Counted from the first letter of the stretch, positions 16,425 to 24,367 are shown. The stretch is DNA of 36,775 nt from Dehalococcoidia bacterium UBA5748 (GCA_002419135.1 DIFM01000049.1:1-36775), one strand, 5' to 3'. Notes: generated by a model from the sequence alone, not told the origin. Program-made: numbers and translations.

Positions 16425-16568
16425 CTAATCTTCTTCCAGTTCCTTCTTTTTCTTTTTCTTAACTACCTCGACTATCGGCGGTTGGTCCAGTATTTCCGAA
16501 ATACTGGCTTTTTTGGCATTCTTTTTGGGCTTTTTGGTTTCGTGGTGTTGAATATCTCGCTTACCCAT
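16425..16568 (-). CDS. Small lysine-rich protein, function unknown (47 aa)
   Basis: This is a 47-codon gene with a strong AGGAGG ribosome site 6 nt before its ATG. The product begins MGKRDIQHHETKKPKKNAKK, continues with a short hydrophobic middle (ISEILDQPPIVEVV) and ends in a run of lysines followed by acidic residues. About a third of the residues are lysine, so it probably binds nucleic acid or an acidic partner. The position between rnc and acyP on the same strand suggests an RNA- or ribosome-related role, but this is only inference. I recall similar short KKPKK-type proteins in Chloroflexota. Confidence 0.75.
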   Translation of the reverse strand: MGKRDIQHHETKKPKKNAKKASISEILDQPPIVEVVKKKKKKELEED

Positions 16569-16639
16569 ATATATCCTCCTGAGTTTATAATATCAACCTG
16601 TTTTAAAAAAGTTTAGCAAAGCCTATTGTTACTGTAAAG

Positions 16640-17335
16640 TTATTTCAGTTTTTCAAGCGCTGCTTTTGCGGCTTCGGTTTCTGCAATTTTTTTACTTTTA
16701 CCGCTTCCTCTGCCCAGCAGGGTTTCCCTCACTTTGACCTCAGCCGTAAAAACCCGTTTATGGTCGGGACCTGTCTCTTCAACAATATAGTATACAGGAG
16801 TCTCTTTAGCTTCACCCTTGCGGGCTTGAAATATTTGCTGCAGTCGTGATTTAAAATCGACGCAGTTACTTTGCTCGCCCGGCTTTTCCATTATAGCTTC
16901 GAATAGCTTTAAAATAAAACCGCGCGTAGTTTTCAACCCCTTATCAAGATATACAGCTGCTACCAATGCCTCAAGTGCGCCGGCAAGATTGGCATCTTTA
17001 TTACGCCCTCCGCTCGATTCTTCTCCTTTGCCCAACAATAGATAATTTCCCAAATCGATTGTTTTGGCGATCTCTGCCAGTGTGGTAGTGCATACCAGGG
17101 ATGCTCTGAATCCTGTTAGTTCCCCTTCGGCTTGTTCCGGAAATTTTAAATACAAGTGCTCGGCAATTATCATGCCCAGTATGGCATCTCCCAGAAACTC
17201 CAGCCTTTCGTTGGATTCGGGTGCAATCGCCGGATACTCGTTAACATAGGAACTGTGCGTTATTGCCAGCTTAAGCAGGGCTTCATGCTTGAAATCGATA
17301 CCGATGCGTTTCTTTATGTCTTTCGGACTGGTCAA
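16640..17335 (-). CDS. rnc: Ribonuclease III
   Basis: This double-strand-specific endoribonuclease processes rRNA precursors and some mRNAs. The catalytic signature NERLEFLGDAIL (about residues 42-53) and the second acidic motif (ALEALVAAVYLDKG) are intact, followed by a C-terminal dsRNA-binding domain ending GSGKSKKIAETEAAKAALEKL. The frame is open to an ATG at 17386, but I choose the TTG at 17335 because TTGAGGAGA sits 6 nt before it and the product then starts at a usual place (MTSPKDIKKRIG, 231 aa). An inverted repeat pairs with that ribosome site (see findings). It heads a minus-strand run with the 47-aa gene and acyP. Confidence 0.95.
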   Translation of the reverse strand: MTSPKDIKKRIGIDFKHEALLKLAITHSSYVNEYPAIAPESNERLEFLGDAILGMIIAEHLYLKFPEQAEGELTGFRASLVCTTTLAEIAKTIDLGNYLLLGKGEESSGGRNKDANLAGALEALVAAVYLDKGLKTTRGFILKLFEAIMEKPGEQSNCVDFKSRLQQIFQARKGEAKETPVYYIVEETGPDHKRVFTAEVKVRETLLGRGSGKSKKIAETEAAKAALEKLK

Positions 17336-17443
17336 TTTATTCTCCTCAAGAAATAATATAGCACAAATTGAGGAGAATTTGTTCATATTCCGGCAGAATA
17401 ATAGGGCATTTAATAATGTCTGAAAGAGCGAAAAATAAAAACG

Positions 17444-17472
17444 TTGCCTCGAAAAGCCCTCCGTGATATAAT
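17444..17472 (+). promoter_or_regulatory. Promoter of tRNA-Gln
   Basis: TTGCCT (17444-17449), a 17-bp spacer and an extended -10 (TGA then TATAAT, 17467-17472) end 11 bp before the mature tRNA. Confidence 0.75.
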
Positions 17473-17483
17473 TTTTAGCGTAT

Positions 17484-17557
17484 TGGGGATTAGTCTAGCG
17501 GTAGGACAGCGGACTCTGAATCCGTGAGGGGAGGTTCGAATCCTCCATCCCCAGCCA
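17484..17557 (+). tRNA. tRNA-Gln (anticodon CUG)
   Basis: The acceptor stem TGGGGAT pairs with ATCCCCA. The anticodon stem GCGGA/TCCGT holds the loop CTCTGAA, so the anticodon is CUG (codon CAG). The T arm GGAGG-TTCGAAT-CCTCC is perfect. CCA is encoded at 17555-17557. Confidence 0.95.
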
Positions 17558-17565
17558 ATTTTTGC

Positions 17566-17775
17566 TCAATATATGTCAAGATGTTCTCTGATTGCTGCTC
17601 GTACTTCATTTTGTAATTTAGGGTCTTCCAAATATCCGAACATTCCTTCAAGTCTCTTTTTTGAAATTGTTCTTATCTGGTGAACCATTATAATCGAGTC
17701 AAACGGTTGTCCCGCTTTCCCTTTGGAGAGTAACACTTCAGAAGGATATAAATGACGTTTGGTTGGGTTTGACAT
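17566..17775 (-). pseudogene. 5'-truncated MazF/PemK-type toxin remnant
   Basis: The 69-residue frame matches the C-terminal half of MazF/PemK-family mRNA interferases: a YPSEVLLSKG strand, then DSIIMVHQIRTISKKRLE (the DSxxxxxQIRTIDKxRL motif) and a terminal helix. The N-terminal barrel strands, including the conserved RG-D and RP segments, are absent, and complete members are about 110 residues. The DNA upstream of the frame is an intergenic repeat, not toxin sequence, and there is no antitoxin gene nearby. It lies 8 bp from the 3' end of tRNA-Gln. Probably a non-functional relic of a toxin-antitoxin module; a functional short form is unlikely. Confidence 0.75.
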
Positions 17776-17793
17776 CTTGGACGGTTAATAAAG

Positions 17794-17826
17794 AAACGTT
17801 CATCCGGAGCCTGTCGAAGGATAAGC
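17794..17826. repeat. Dispersed-type intergenic repeat
   Basis: On the minus strand the unit reads CCTTCGACAGGCTCCGGATG. It resembles the short CTTCGACAGGCTC-type repeats scattered through many bacterial genomes. It occupies the place where the missing 5' part of the toxin gene should be. Confidence 0.4.
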
Positions 17827-17853
17827 GAATATAATTAGACAGTCCAAGGGGTT

Positions 17854-18966
17854 TTAAGCCTTCCTATTCAAAAAATCTACCAAATCATCGTAGCTTATCA
17901 ATCCAACGATTTCTCTGTCTCTGACGACCGGCAATTGGTCGACTTTTTCCTCCTGGAACAGCTGAAGGGCTGCAATCAGCCCGGCTTCAGGGGTCAGATA
18001 GCTGAGTTGACCAAGCGGCGTCATCACTTCGGTTGCCGTTTTGATGCTCCATTGCTTTTTGTCCAGATTTCTAAGCAGGTTCATATTTACCAACCCCAGA
18101 GTATCGCTACCGGAGGTTACCATAAGGTAGCTTTTTTTATTTTGCCTGATGTACTCATTGTACATCTCTTCTATGCTGATGTGCGCCGGTATTTTTATAT
18201 AATTTGTATTCATCAGTTCGGCAACCGAATACTTTTGTAATTTCTGCTGTAATGATACCTGACGTGAACTGCCGGATGATGCGCTGTTTAAGAACCAGCC
18301 GATAAAAGCCAGCCAAAGTCCGTTTAAGGTGTATCCCATAAAAAAGAGGATTATACCAGTTGCTATCATCAGGTAGGAAATAACTCTGCCGATGTTTGAA
18401 ACCCATTTGGTGGCTTTTTGCGGGTTTTTACCGACCTTCCATATTATAGACCTTAATACCCTTCCGCCGTCTAAAGGAAAGCCGGGGAGCAGGTTAAATA
18501 CTGCCAGTATAACGTTGGTCAATCCCAGCCAGAACGCAATTTCGGCAACACCGTCGAAGCGCGGAGAGGGCAGTAAAAAATACAATGCCCAGAATACTAT
18601 GCCCAGTGCAATGCTGGTAAGAGGACCGGCAATAGCGATTTTAAATTCCACACCGGAGCTTTCGGGTTCGCGTGAAATACTGGCAAGACCGCCGAAGATA
18701 AACAGTGTTATGGATTTAACAGGGAGGCCGTTTCTTTGAGCCGTTATGCTGTGTCCCAGTTCGTGCGCCAGCACCGATGCGAAAAACAACAGACTGGTGA
18801 TAATTCCGGCAGAAATCGATTGTAATAAGCTCCATTCGGGAAATACGGAGGGAAAATATGAGCCGGCAAGCGACCATGTTACCAGCAGAAATATAAAAAA
18901 CCATGAGTAATCTATGTTTATCGAAATTCCCGAAAGTTTACCTATACTGAAACTGCCTTTGGACAT
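17854..18966 (-). CDS. M50 site-2-protease family metalloprotease with CBS domains
   Basis: This 370-residue polytopic intramembrane protease belongs to the SpoIVFB-like / CBS-containing branch of the M50 family. The zinc motif HELGH (68-72) lies in a transmembrane helix and the third ligand is in LDGGR (165-169), inside NLLPGFPLDGGRVLRS. About six hydrophobic segments occupy the first 235 residues. A CBS pair (about 250-370: AELMNTNYIKIPAHISIEEMY and EVMTPLGQLSYLTPEAGLIAAL) follows on the cytoplasmic side and may sense adenine nucleotides. AAGGAG precedes the ATG. There is no PDZ domain, so it is not RseP-type. The substrate is unknown; no anti-sigma factor gene is nearby. Confidence 0.94.
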   Translation of the reverse strand: MSKGSFSIGKLSGISINIDYSWFFIFLLVTWSLAGSYFPSVFPEWSLLQSISAGIITSLLFFASVLAHELGHSITAQRNGLPVKSITLFIFGGLASISREPESSGVEFKIAIAGPLTSIALGIVFWALYFLLPSPRFDGVAEIAFWLGLTNVILAVFNLLPGFPLDGGRVLRSIIWKVGKNPQKATKWVSNIGRVISYLMIATGIILFFMGYTLNGLWLAFIGWFLNSASSGSSRQVSLQQKLQKYSVAELMNTNYIKIPAHISIEEMYNEYIRQNKKSYLMVTSGSDTLGLVNMNLLRNLDKKQWSIKTATEVMTPLGQLSYLTPEAGLIAALQLFQEEKVDQLPVVRDREIVGLISYDDLVDFLNRKA

Positions 18967-19080
18967 CGAATCTCCTTGGGGATAATAGTTTTTTAGGGCT
19001 TAAACAATGAGTTTAGTATGTTATTAAATGTATTGTCAAAAAAATATTTTTAAATTCTCAGATTTTAGGAATTAAAGATA

Positions 19081-19132
19081 TTGCATTACATCAACAAAGT
19101 ATGTATAATCTTGTACATAAAAAATAGTACAA
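19081..19132 (+). promoter_or_regulatory. Promoter and palindromic operator upstream of uspA
   Basis: TTGCAT (19081-19086), a 17-bp spacer and a perfect TATAAT (19104-19109) form a promoter starting near 19116. Over the start point lies an inverted repeat, TTGTAC at 19111-19116 and GTACAA at 19127-19132, separated by 10 AT-rich bases. The layout is that of a repressor operator. The regulator is not identifiable. Confidence 0.5.
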
Positions 19133-19231
19133 AATAATAGGGGTATTTTTAACTCAAGTCTTCTCATCCCGTGCTTTCTGTCGACGCCGCAAAGGCTTTA
19201 GATAAATCGGTATTAAAAGGAGGAAGACCTA

Positions 19232-19669
19232 ATGTACAAGAAGATTCTGGTTCCGCTCGATGGCTCTAAAACAGCCGAAGGGGTCCTGCCGCATGCCAAA
19301 GCGCTGGCATATTCCGAAAAGGCAGAGCTCATTCTGATTAATGTTGTGGCAAATCCCGCTTTCGAATTCGCTTTTTCCGACCCCTCGATAGCCGCACGGA
19401 CCATTGCCGAGGAAGAAGAACTCGGCAGTAAATATATGGCGGAAATCGAGGAGCGCTTGAAATCAGAAGGCTACAAAGTAACCAGCCTGATAAAAGGCGG
19501 CTCTGCGGCTAATACAATTTTAAAAACCGCAGAGGAAATGGGGGCGGATATTATTGCCATGTCGACTCACGGTCGCACAGGTCCCGCACATTGGGTAATC
19601 GGCAGTGTTGCGGAAAAGGTGGTGCACCACTCCAAGATTCCTGTAATGCTGATTCGTTCGAACAATTAG
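19232..19669 (+). CDS. Universal stress protein (UspA family)
   Basis: This 145-residue single-domain UspA protein has a Rossmann-like fold that often binds ATP. It opens with the family-typical MYKKILVPLDGSKTAE and contains the nucleotide loop STHGRTGPAHWVIGSVAEKVVHHSKIPVMLIR. Its length is standard. AAGGAGG lies 9 nt before the ATG. It is followed after 48 bp by an MFS transporter gene with its own ribosome site, and the only terminator lies after the transporter, so the two are probably co-transcribed. Pairing of UspA with a transporter suggests modulation of transport under stress, but this is inferred from position only. Confidence 0.95.
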   Translation: MYKKILVPLDGSKTAEGVLPHAKALAYSEKAELILINVVANPAFEFAFSDPSIAARTIAEEEELGSKYMAEIEERLKSEGYKVTSLIKGGSAANTILKTAEEMGADIIAMSTHGRTGPAHWVIGSVAEKVVHHSKIPVMLIRSNN

Positions 19670-19717
19670 TATTACTTTCCCCCCAATTTATAAAAATTTT
19701 AAATCGAGAGGAAACAA

Positions 19718-21130
19718 ATGAGTGAACTGGTAACATCGGCTAAAAATGGTGTGCAAAGTATCCGCAAAGTAATATTTGCATCATCTGCGGGTACAATAAT
19801 CGAATGGTATGATTTTTACATTTTCGGTGCACTGGCAACAACCCTTGCCAGTAAGTTCTATACCACCGGAACTGCAGCCGGCGATGTTATCGCCTGGCTC
19901 GGTACTTTTGCAGTCGGGTTTATGGTGCGTCCTTTCGGCGCGCTTTTCTTCGGTCGTATGGGCGACCTTTTGGGACGCAAATTCACGTACGTGTTAACAA
20001 TAGCGATAATGGGTTCCGCCACATTCATTATCGGTTTGTTGCCCACCAAAGAAGTACTTGGCGTGTGGGCAGGTGTTATATTAATAATACTCAGGATACT
20101 TCAGGGCCTGGCTCTGGGAGGACAATATGGCGGAGCGGCAACTTTTGTTGCCGAACACGCACCGCAAGGGAAGCGTGGTTTTTATACCAGCTGGATTCAA
20201 ACTACAGCCACTTTGGGTTTGTTCCTGTCCCTTGGCATTATACTGGTGGTCAGGGTTGGAATGGGAGAGGAAACTTTCAACGATTGGGGCTGGCGTATAC
20301 CGTTTATGGTATCAATATTACTGGTGATACTATCCGTTTGGATAAGGCAGTCTCTGCGCGAGTCGCCCTTATATCAACAAATGAAAGTAAGCAAAACTAT
20401 TTCAAAGAACCCGCTAAAAGAAAGTTTTACCAACCCGTATAATCTTAAATGGGTTTTGATTGCGCTGTTCGGCGCTACCATGGGGCAGGGTGTTGTGTGG
20501 TACACCGGTCAGTTCTATGCTCTGTTTTATCTGCAGCAGATCTTTAAGGTTAGTCTGGTAGAATCCAATATTATTGTGGGTGCAGCCCTGGTTCTTAGCG
20601 CTCCTTTCTTTGTCTTTTTCGGCTGGCTTTCCGATAAGGTAGGCCGCAAAAAGATAATGCTGGGTGGTATGCTGTTGGCAGTCTTAACTTATTACCCGAT
20701 ATACGGCGCTATGGCAGCTTTTGCTCCGATAGATACAGGGCAGCATTTCCTGTTTGGCTATCAGGGATACAATATGGTTGCTCTGTCGGCGTTGGTCTTC
20801 ATACAGGTTATTTATGTTACCATGGTATACGGACCTATTGCCGCCTTCTTAGTCGAGTTATTCCCGACCAAGATACGCTATACCTCTATGTCATTCCCGT
20901 ATCACATCGGTAACGGCGTCTTTGGTGGCTTGGTACCCATGATAGGTTTGGCATGGATTACGGCAACCGGTAACAATTTTGCCGGTATCTGGTATCCGAT
21001 GATAATAGCCGGCATCTGCTTTGTGGTCGGTGTCATACTACTTAAAGAAACGAAGGATGTAGACATAAGTGATGCCAGTACTTCTCTGTCCGGTATGTCC
21101 GAAGCTGCAGGCAAAAAGGATAAAGAATAG
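19718..21130 (+). CDS. MFS transporter, metabolite:H+ symporter (MHS) type
   Basis: This 470-residue inner-membrane transporter has about 12 helices. It resembles the MHS/ProP-KgtP group of the major facilitator superfamily. Evidence is the N-terminal SAGTIIEWYDFYIFGALA segment, the loop 2-3 motif GRMGDLLGRKFTYVLTI, RILQGLALGGQYGGAATFVAEHAP, the second half motif GWLSDKVGRKKIMLGG, and FLVELFPTKIRYTSMSFPYHIGNGVFGG. The substrate may be an organic acid, compatible solute or similar, but cannot be read directly. The C-terminal tail is hydrophilic. GAGAGGAAAC is the ribosome site. It is the second gene after uspA and is followed by a strong terminator. Confidence 0.93.
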   Translation: MSELVTSAKNGVQSIRKVIFASSAGTIIEWYDFYIFGALATTLASKFYTTGTAAGDVIAWLGTFAVGFMVRPFGALFFGRMGDLLGRKFTYVLTIAIMGSATFIIGLLPTKEVLGVWAGVILIILRILQGLALGGQYGGAATFVAEHAPQGKRGFYTSWIQTTATLGLFLSLGIILVVRVGMGEETFNDWGWRIPFMVSILLVILSVWIRQSLRESPLYQQMKVSKTISKNPLKESFTNPYNLKWVLIALFGATMGQGVVWYTGQFYALFYLQQIFKVSLVESNIIVGAALVLSAPFFVFFGWLSDKVGRKKIMLGGMLLAVLTYYPIYGAMAAFAPIDTGQHFLFGYQGYNMVALSALVFIQVIYVTMVYGPIAAFLVELFPTKIRYTSMSFPYHIGNGVFGGLVPMIGLAWITATGNNFAGIWYPMIIAGICFVVGVILLKETKDVDISDASTSLSGMSEAAGKKDKE

Positions 21131-21160
21131 AAATACTATATATTTGTATTATAAATTCTC

Positions 21161-21197
21161 GGAGCCACGGGATTATTCCCGTGGCTCCTCTTTTTAT
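21161..21197 (+). terminator. Rho-independent terminator of uspA-MFS
   Basis: GGAGCCACGGGA and TCCCGTGGCTCC form a perfect 12-bp stem with a TTAT loop, followed by TCTTTTTATTT. Confidence 0.95.
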
Positions 21198-21207
21198 TTG
21201 TGTTTTC

Positions 21208-21251
21208 TTGACACAGAAATGGCTCTCTGATAACCTTTAGGATAACCTAAA
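21208..21251 (+). promoter_or_regulatory. Promoter with DtxR-type operator for the iron module
   Basis: A perfect TTGACA (21208-21213) is followed after 17 bp by TAACCT (21231-21236). A perfect palindrome, TTTAGG-ATAA-CCTAAA (21236-21251), overlaps the -10 end and start point. Its half-sites resemble the TTAGG/CCTAA halves of known DtxR/IdeR boxes, so metal-loaded regulator could repress its own operon. Confidence 0.7.
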
Positions 21252-21282
21252 TATTACCACTTCGCAAAGATAGGGGTTTAAT

Positions 21283-22020
21283 ATGCATAACAGTACTGAA
21301 GAATATCTGGAAGCTATTTACAACCTTACGCGCGATGGCAAAGCGGCATCCACTTCCGAGATATCAAAACGGCTTAATATTTCCGCCGCCAGTGTTACCG
21401 AGATGTTTAAAAAGCTGGCCGGTGAGGATTATATTTCTTATTCTCCCTATCACGGTGTTACTCTTACAAATAAGGGAAGCGCTCTGGGGAAAAAGATGGC
21501 GCGTAAGCATAGGCTGCTGGAGAGGTTTTTGTTTGATAACTTAAAAATTGGAAAGGATAAGGTCCATAACGAAGCCTGTGCTATGGAGCATACTCTTTCC
21601 GATGAAGCAGAACGGGCTCTATGTCTTTCCTTGAAGTACCCGGATAGATGTCCGGACGATGAAAAAATGATTCCGCCCTGCGACCTTGACTTTGCAACTT
21701 GCCAGGAATGCAGGGAATGGAATAAAGGTAATTTTGAAGAGCTTCAGAAACGCAAAAAGGAGGTTATTCCCTTATTGGAACTTAAGGCAAGCAGAGAAGC
21801 TACCATTGCTTTCATTCGCGGAGGTAAAGGTATGCTGCAACGGCTTTGTGATATGGGATTGACTCCCGGAACGAAAATCAGAGTCTCAAGAATTGCGCCT
21901 CTCAAAGGACCGGTGGAAATCAATATACGAGGCAGTAAGCTTGCTCTTGGTAACAGGGTTGCCGGTAATATTTTCGTCGAGGCCCCCGATAAAATCGAGC
22001 AAGAAGAAAGAAAAGGCTAA
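21283..22020 (+). CDS. DtxR-family metalloregulator fused to a FeoA domain
   Basis: This 245-residue repressor joins a DtxR-type regulator to a C-terminal FeoA/SH3-like domain. Residues 1-65 are the winged helix (TSEISKRLNISAASVTEMFKKL), about 70-125 the metal-binding and dimerisation domain, and 165-237 the FeoA domain (MLQRLCDMGLTPGTKIRVSRIAPLKGPVEI). Ligands placed like those of DtxR are His76, Cys99, Glu102 and His103 (CAMEH). Cys at the first of these positions favours iron over manganese sensing. Four further cysteines (123, 133, 140, 143) form a cluster after the dimerisation helices. It lies 3 bp before feoB and behind a palindromic operator, so it probably senses Fe(II) and autoregulates. 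Confidence 0.92.
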   Translation: MHNSTEEYLEAIYNLTRDGKAASTSEISKRLNISAASVTEMFKKLAGEDYISYSPYHGVTLTNKGSALGKKMARKHRLLERFLFDNLKIGKDKVHNEACAMEHTLSDEAERALCLSLKYPDRCPDDEKMIPPCDLDFATCQECREWNKGNFEELQKRKKEVIPLLELKASREATIAFIRGGKGMLQRLCDMGLTPGTKIRVSRIAPLKGPVEINIRGSKLALGNRVAGNIFVEAPDKIEQEERKG

Positions 22021-22023
22021 TCA

Positions 22024-23997
22024 ATGAAGGATACTTCCATATCTACAGATATAAGGGATACGGCGGGAGTTATCGGTAATGATAACGACGGTAGATTGAC
22101 ACTGGCGCTGGTAGGAAATGTCAATGTCGGGAAAAGTACCATTTTTAATCAGCTGACCGGTCTGGTGCAGGAAACAGGGAATTGGGGCGGCAAGACCGTT
22201 GAACTGAAGGAAGGAACTTTATCCCACCATGGTTTACAAATAGATGTTGTAGACCTTCCGGGTATCTATTCCTTTGCTACATATTCCGTAGAGGAACAGG
22301 CTACTCAGGAATATATTCTTACTCAGAAGCCGGATGTTATTATCAATGTAGTCGATGCCACATCCCTTGAGAGAAATCTTTTTTTTACACTTCAACTCAG
22401 GGAAATGGGGCTGCCGGTCGTGCTTGGCATCAATTACAACGACATTGCCAGGAAAAAAAATATCCGGGTCGATACAAACCTGCTGCAAGAGATATTAGGA
22501 GTGCCGGTTGTAGATACAATTGCCATAAAGGGTATCGGCGTTCACGAACTTGTAGATGCGGCTCTGGAGTTCCTTGATGAGCCGGTTAATAACACAAGCC
22601 GGCTAAAATATGGCATCGAAGTTGAAAACAGAATAGATAAGCTCCTTGAGCTATTAAATAACGGTTTATCCGAAATGCCTTCCAGATGGCAGGCTATTCA
22701 ACTGTTGGAAGGTAAAAATCCGGCTTTATCAGCCGATGATAAAGAAATGTCTGCCATTGTTATGACTGCAGAAAAACTAGCCGGAGAGCTGGTTTCAATG
22801 CATGGTGAAGATATTTCAACCATAATTGCAGCTGAACGTTATGCGTTAGCGGCTTCAATAACCGAAAAGGTAATCAGTAGAAAAGAGGCAGCCAGGAAGC
22901 TCTCCGATATAATGGATAATATCATGCTGCATCCCATCTTCGGTTATTTCATTTTTTTTCTGACACTGGCAGCAATTCTGATTGTAGTCTCTCTGTTCGG
23001 TGAGTGGGTTACCGGTGTTATAGAGGGGTTCTTTGAAAGCATCAAACCGGAAATTGCCGGGACTGCCATGGATATTTTCTGGAACGGAGGAGTTATCGGT
23101 TTTTATGCTGCTCTGATAGTGGCAATCGGTTTTATACTTCCTTTCTTTCTGATATTGAGCTGGTTAAGTGAGAGCGGATATCTGCCCAGAATTGCTTTTT
23201 TAATGGACCGTCCCTGTCATACAATCGGTTTGCACGGCATGTCGAGTATTCCTTTAATAATGGGGCTCGGATGCAATGTACCGGCATGTATGGCCTGTCG
23301 CGTCATGCAAAACAAGAGAGATCGCCTGATAGCCACTTTTCTAACCACTATGGTTCCGTGCGCCGCCAGAACTTCCATAGTACTCGGATTGGTGGGTGCA
23401 TTTATCGGCTGGCAATGGGCGGTAGGTATATTGTTTTTCCAGTTCCTCTTAATCTACGTCATCGGGTTGATACTAAACAAGATGATGCCCAGTACCTCGC
23501 CGGGTATCATTATGGAAATTCCGGAATACCGCTGGCCTTCACTGAAAAACGTCTGGCGACAGGCGTGGTTCAGATTTAAAGAATTTCTTATAATCGGCGT
23601 TCCCCTGATAGTTATAGGCAGTGTCATTATTGAGACTATGAATGTTTATAACTGGTTGGATTACCTTACAGATATCCTGTCACCCCTAACGGTAAGTTGG
23701 TTGGGGTTGCCGGCATTTACCGGAGTACTGCTTATTTTCGGTATTCTTCGCAAAGAGGCTAACCTGGCTTTGTTGTTTTCGTTTGCCGGGGGCGCTGCCA
23801 TAACTACCATAATGACGCCGTTGCAGATGGTAGTATTTACAATAGTAATACTTATTTATATACCCTGTATATCGACCATTGCCGTCTTATTGAAAGAAAC
23901 AGGTCTCAAGTCAACAACTTTAATGGTGCTGGCGGAAATCGGGCTTGCCATTCTTATAGGTGGTATTGCGTACAGGTTATTGGGCTTGTTTTTATAA
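22024..23997 (+). CDS. feoB: Ferrous iron transporter FeoB
   Basis: This 657-residue membrane protein imports Fe(II). The N-terminal GTPase domain has G1 GNVNVGKST (31-39), G3 DLPG (77-80) and G4 NYND (in LGINYNDIA). A helical guanine-dissociation-inhibitor-like domain follows to about residue 290. The membrane part then carries the two Gate motifs, including GLGCNVPACMACR with conserved cysteines, TTMVPCAARTS and GILRKEANLALL. The start has a short hydrophilic extension of about 24 residues before the first strand, compared with usual FeoB proteins. The small FeoA partner is not separate but fused to the upstream regulator, 3 bp away. Transcription is expected to fall when iron is plentiful. 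Confidence 0.96.
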   Translation: MKDTSISTDIRDTAGVIGNDNDGRLTLALVGNVNVGKSTIFNQLTGLVQETGNWGGKTVELKEGTLSHHGLQIDVVDLPGIYSFATYSVEEQATQEYILTQKPDVIINVVDATSLERNLFFTLQLREMGLPVVLGINYNDIARKKNIRVDTNLLQEILGVPVVDTIAIKGIGVHELVDAALEFLDEPVNNTSRLKYGIEVENRIDKLLELLNNGLSEMPSRWQAIQLLEGKNPALSADDKEMSAIVMTAEKLAGELVSMHGEDISTIIAAERYALAASITEKVISRKEAARKLSDIMDNIMLHPIFGYFIFFLTLAAILIVVSLFGEWVTGVIEGFFESIKPEIAGTAMDIFWNGGVIGFYAALIVAIGFILPFFLILSWLSESGYLPRIAFLMDRPCHTIGLHGMSSIPLIMGLGCNVPACMACRVMQNKRDRLIATFLTTMVPCAARTSIVLGLVGAFIGWQWAVGILFFQFLLIYVIGLILNKMMPSTSPGIIMEIPEYRWPSLKNVWRQAWFRFKEFLIIGVPLIVIGSVIIETMNVYNWLDYLTDILSPLTVSWLGLPAFTGVLLIFGILRKEANLALLFSFAGGAAITTIMTPLQMVVFTIVILIYIPCISTIAVLLKETGLKSTTLMVLAEIGLAILIGGIAYRLLGLFL

Positions 23998-24098
23998 CAG
24001 AATAAAAACATTTACTCATTGTGTTAAACAGAAGCGGAAGCGGCGCATTTTATACGTAAACCATTGGTGCTAATCGATGGCAAAAGCGGGTATGCAAC

Positions 24099-24127
24099 TT
24101 GACTAATTACGATTGTTTCCCTATAAT
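24099..24127 (+). promoter_or_regulatory. Promoter of the tRNA-tuf cluster
   Basis: TTGACT (24099-24104), a 17-bp spacer and a perfect TATAAT (24122-24127) lie 41 bp before the first tRNA. A further TTGACA at 24137-24142 has only a weak -10 too close to the tRNA. Confidence 0.8.
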
Positions 24128-24168
24128 AGCGTCCTGTTGACATTTTTACTTATTTCTGTCAGAATAGT

Positions 24169-24241
24169 GCCCGAGTAGCGCAATGGTAGCGCAACCGACT
24201 TGTAATCGGTAGGTTAGTGGGTTCGAGTCCCCTCTCGGGCT
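24169..24241 (+). tRNA. tRNA-Thr (anticodon UGU)
   Basis: The acceptor stem GCCCGAG pairs with CTCGGGC. The anticodon stem ACCGA/TCGGT holds the loop CTTGTAA, so the anticodon is UGU (ACA/ACG). The T loop is TTCGAGT. CCA is not encoded. Confidence 0.95.
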
Positions 24242-24279
24242 GTTCCTGCTATTTTTTTGCGTTTATGCTTTGTTAATAG

Positions 24280-24367
24280 GGAGAGGTGCCGGAGTGGTTA
24301 ATCGGAGCAGACTGTAAATCTGCCGCTCGGAAGAGCTACGCAGGTTCGAACCCTGCCCTCTCCACCA
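24280..24367 (+). tRNA. tRNA-Tyr (anticodon GUA)
   Basis: This is a class II tRNA with a long variable arm (CGCTCGGAAGAGCTAC). The acceptor stem GGAGAGG pairs with CCTCTCC. The anticodon stem GCAGA/TCTGC holds the loop CTGTAAA, so the anticodon is GUA. CCA is encoded. Confidence 0.95.

Noticed and set aside
24137..24165. Second promoter (TTGACA/CAGAAT) before tRNA-Thr(UGU)
   Set aside because: The -10 would end only 3 bp before the mature tRNA, too close for normal initiation, and matches poorly.
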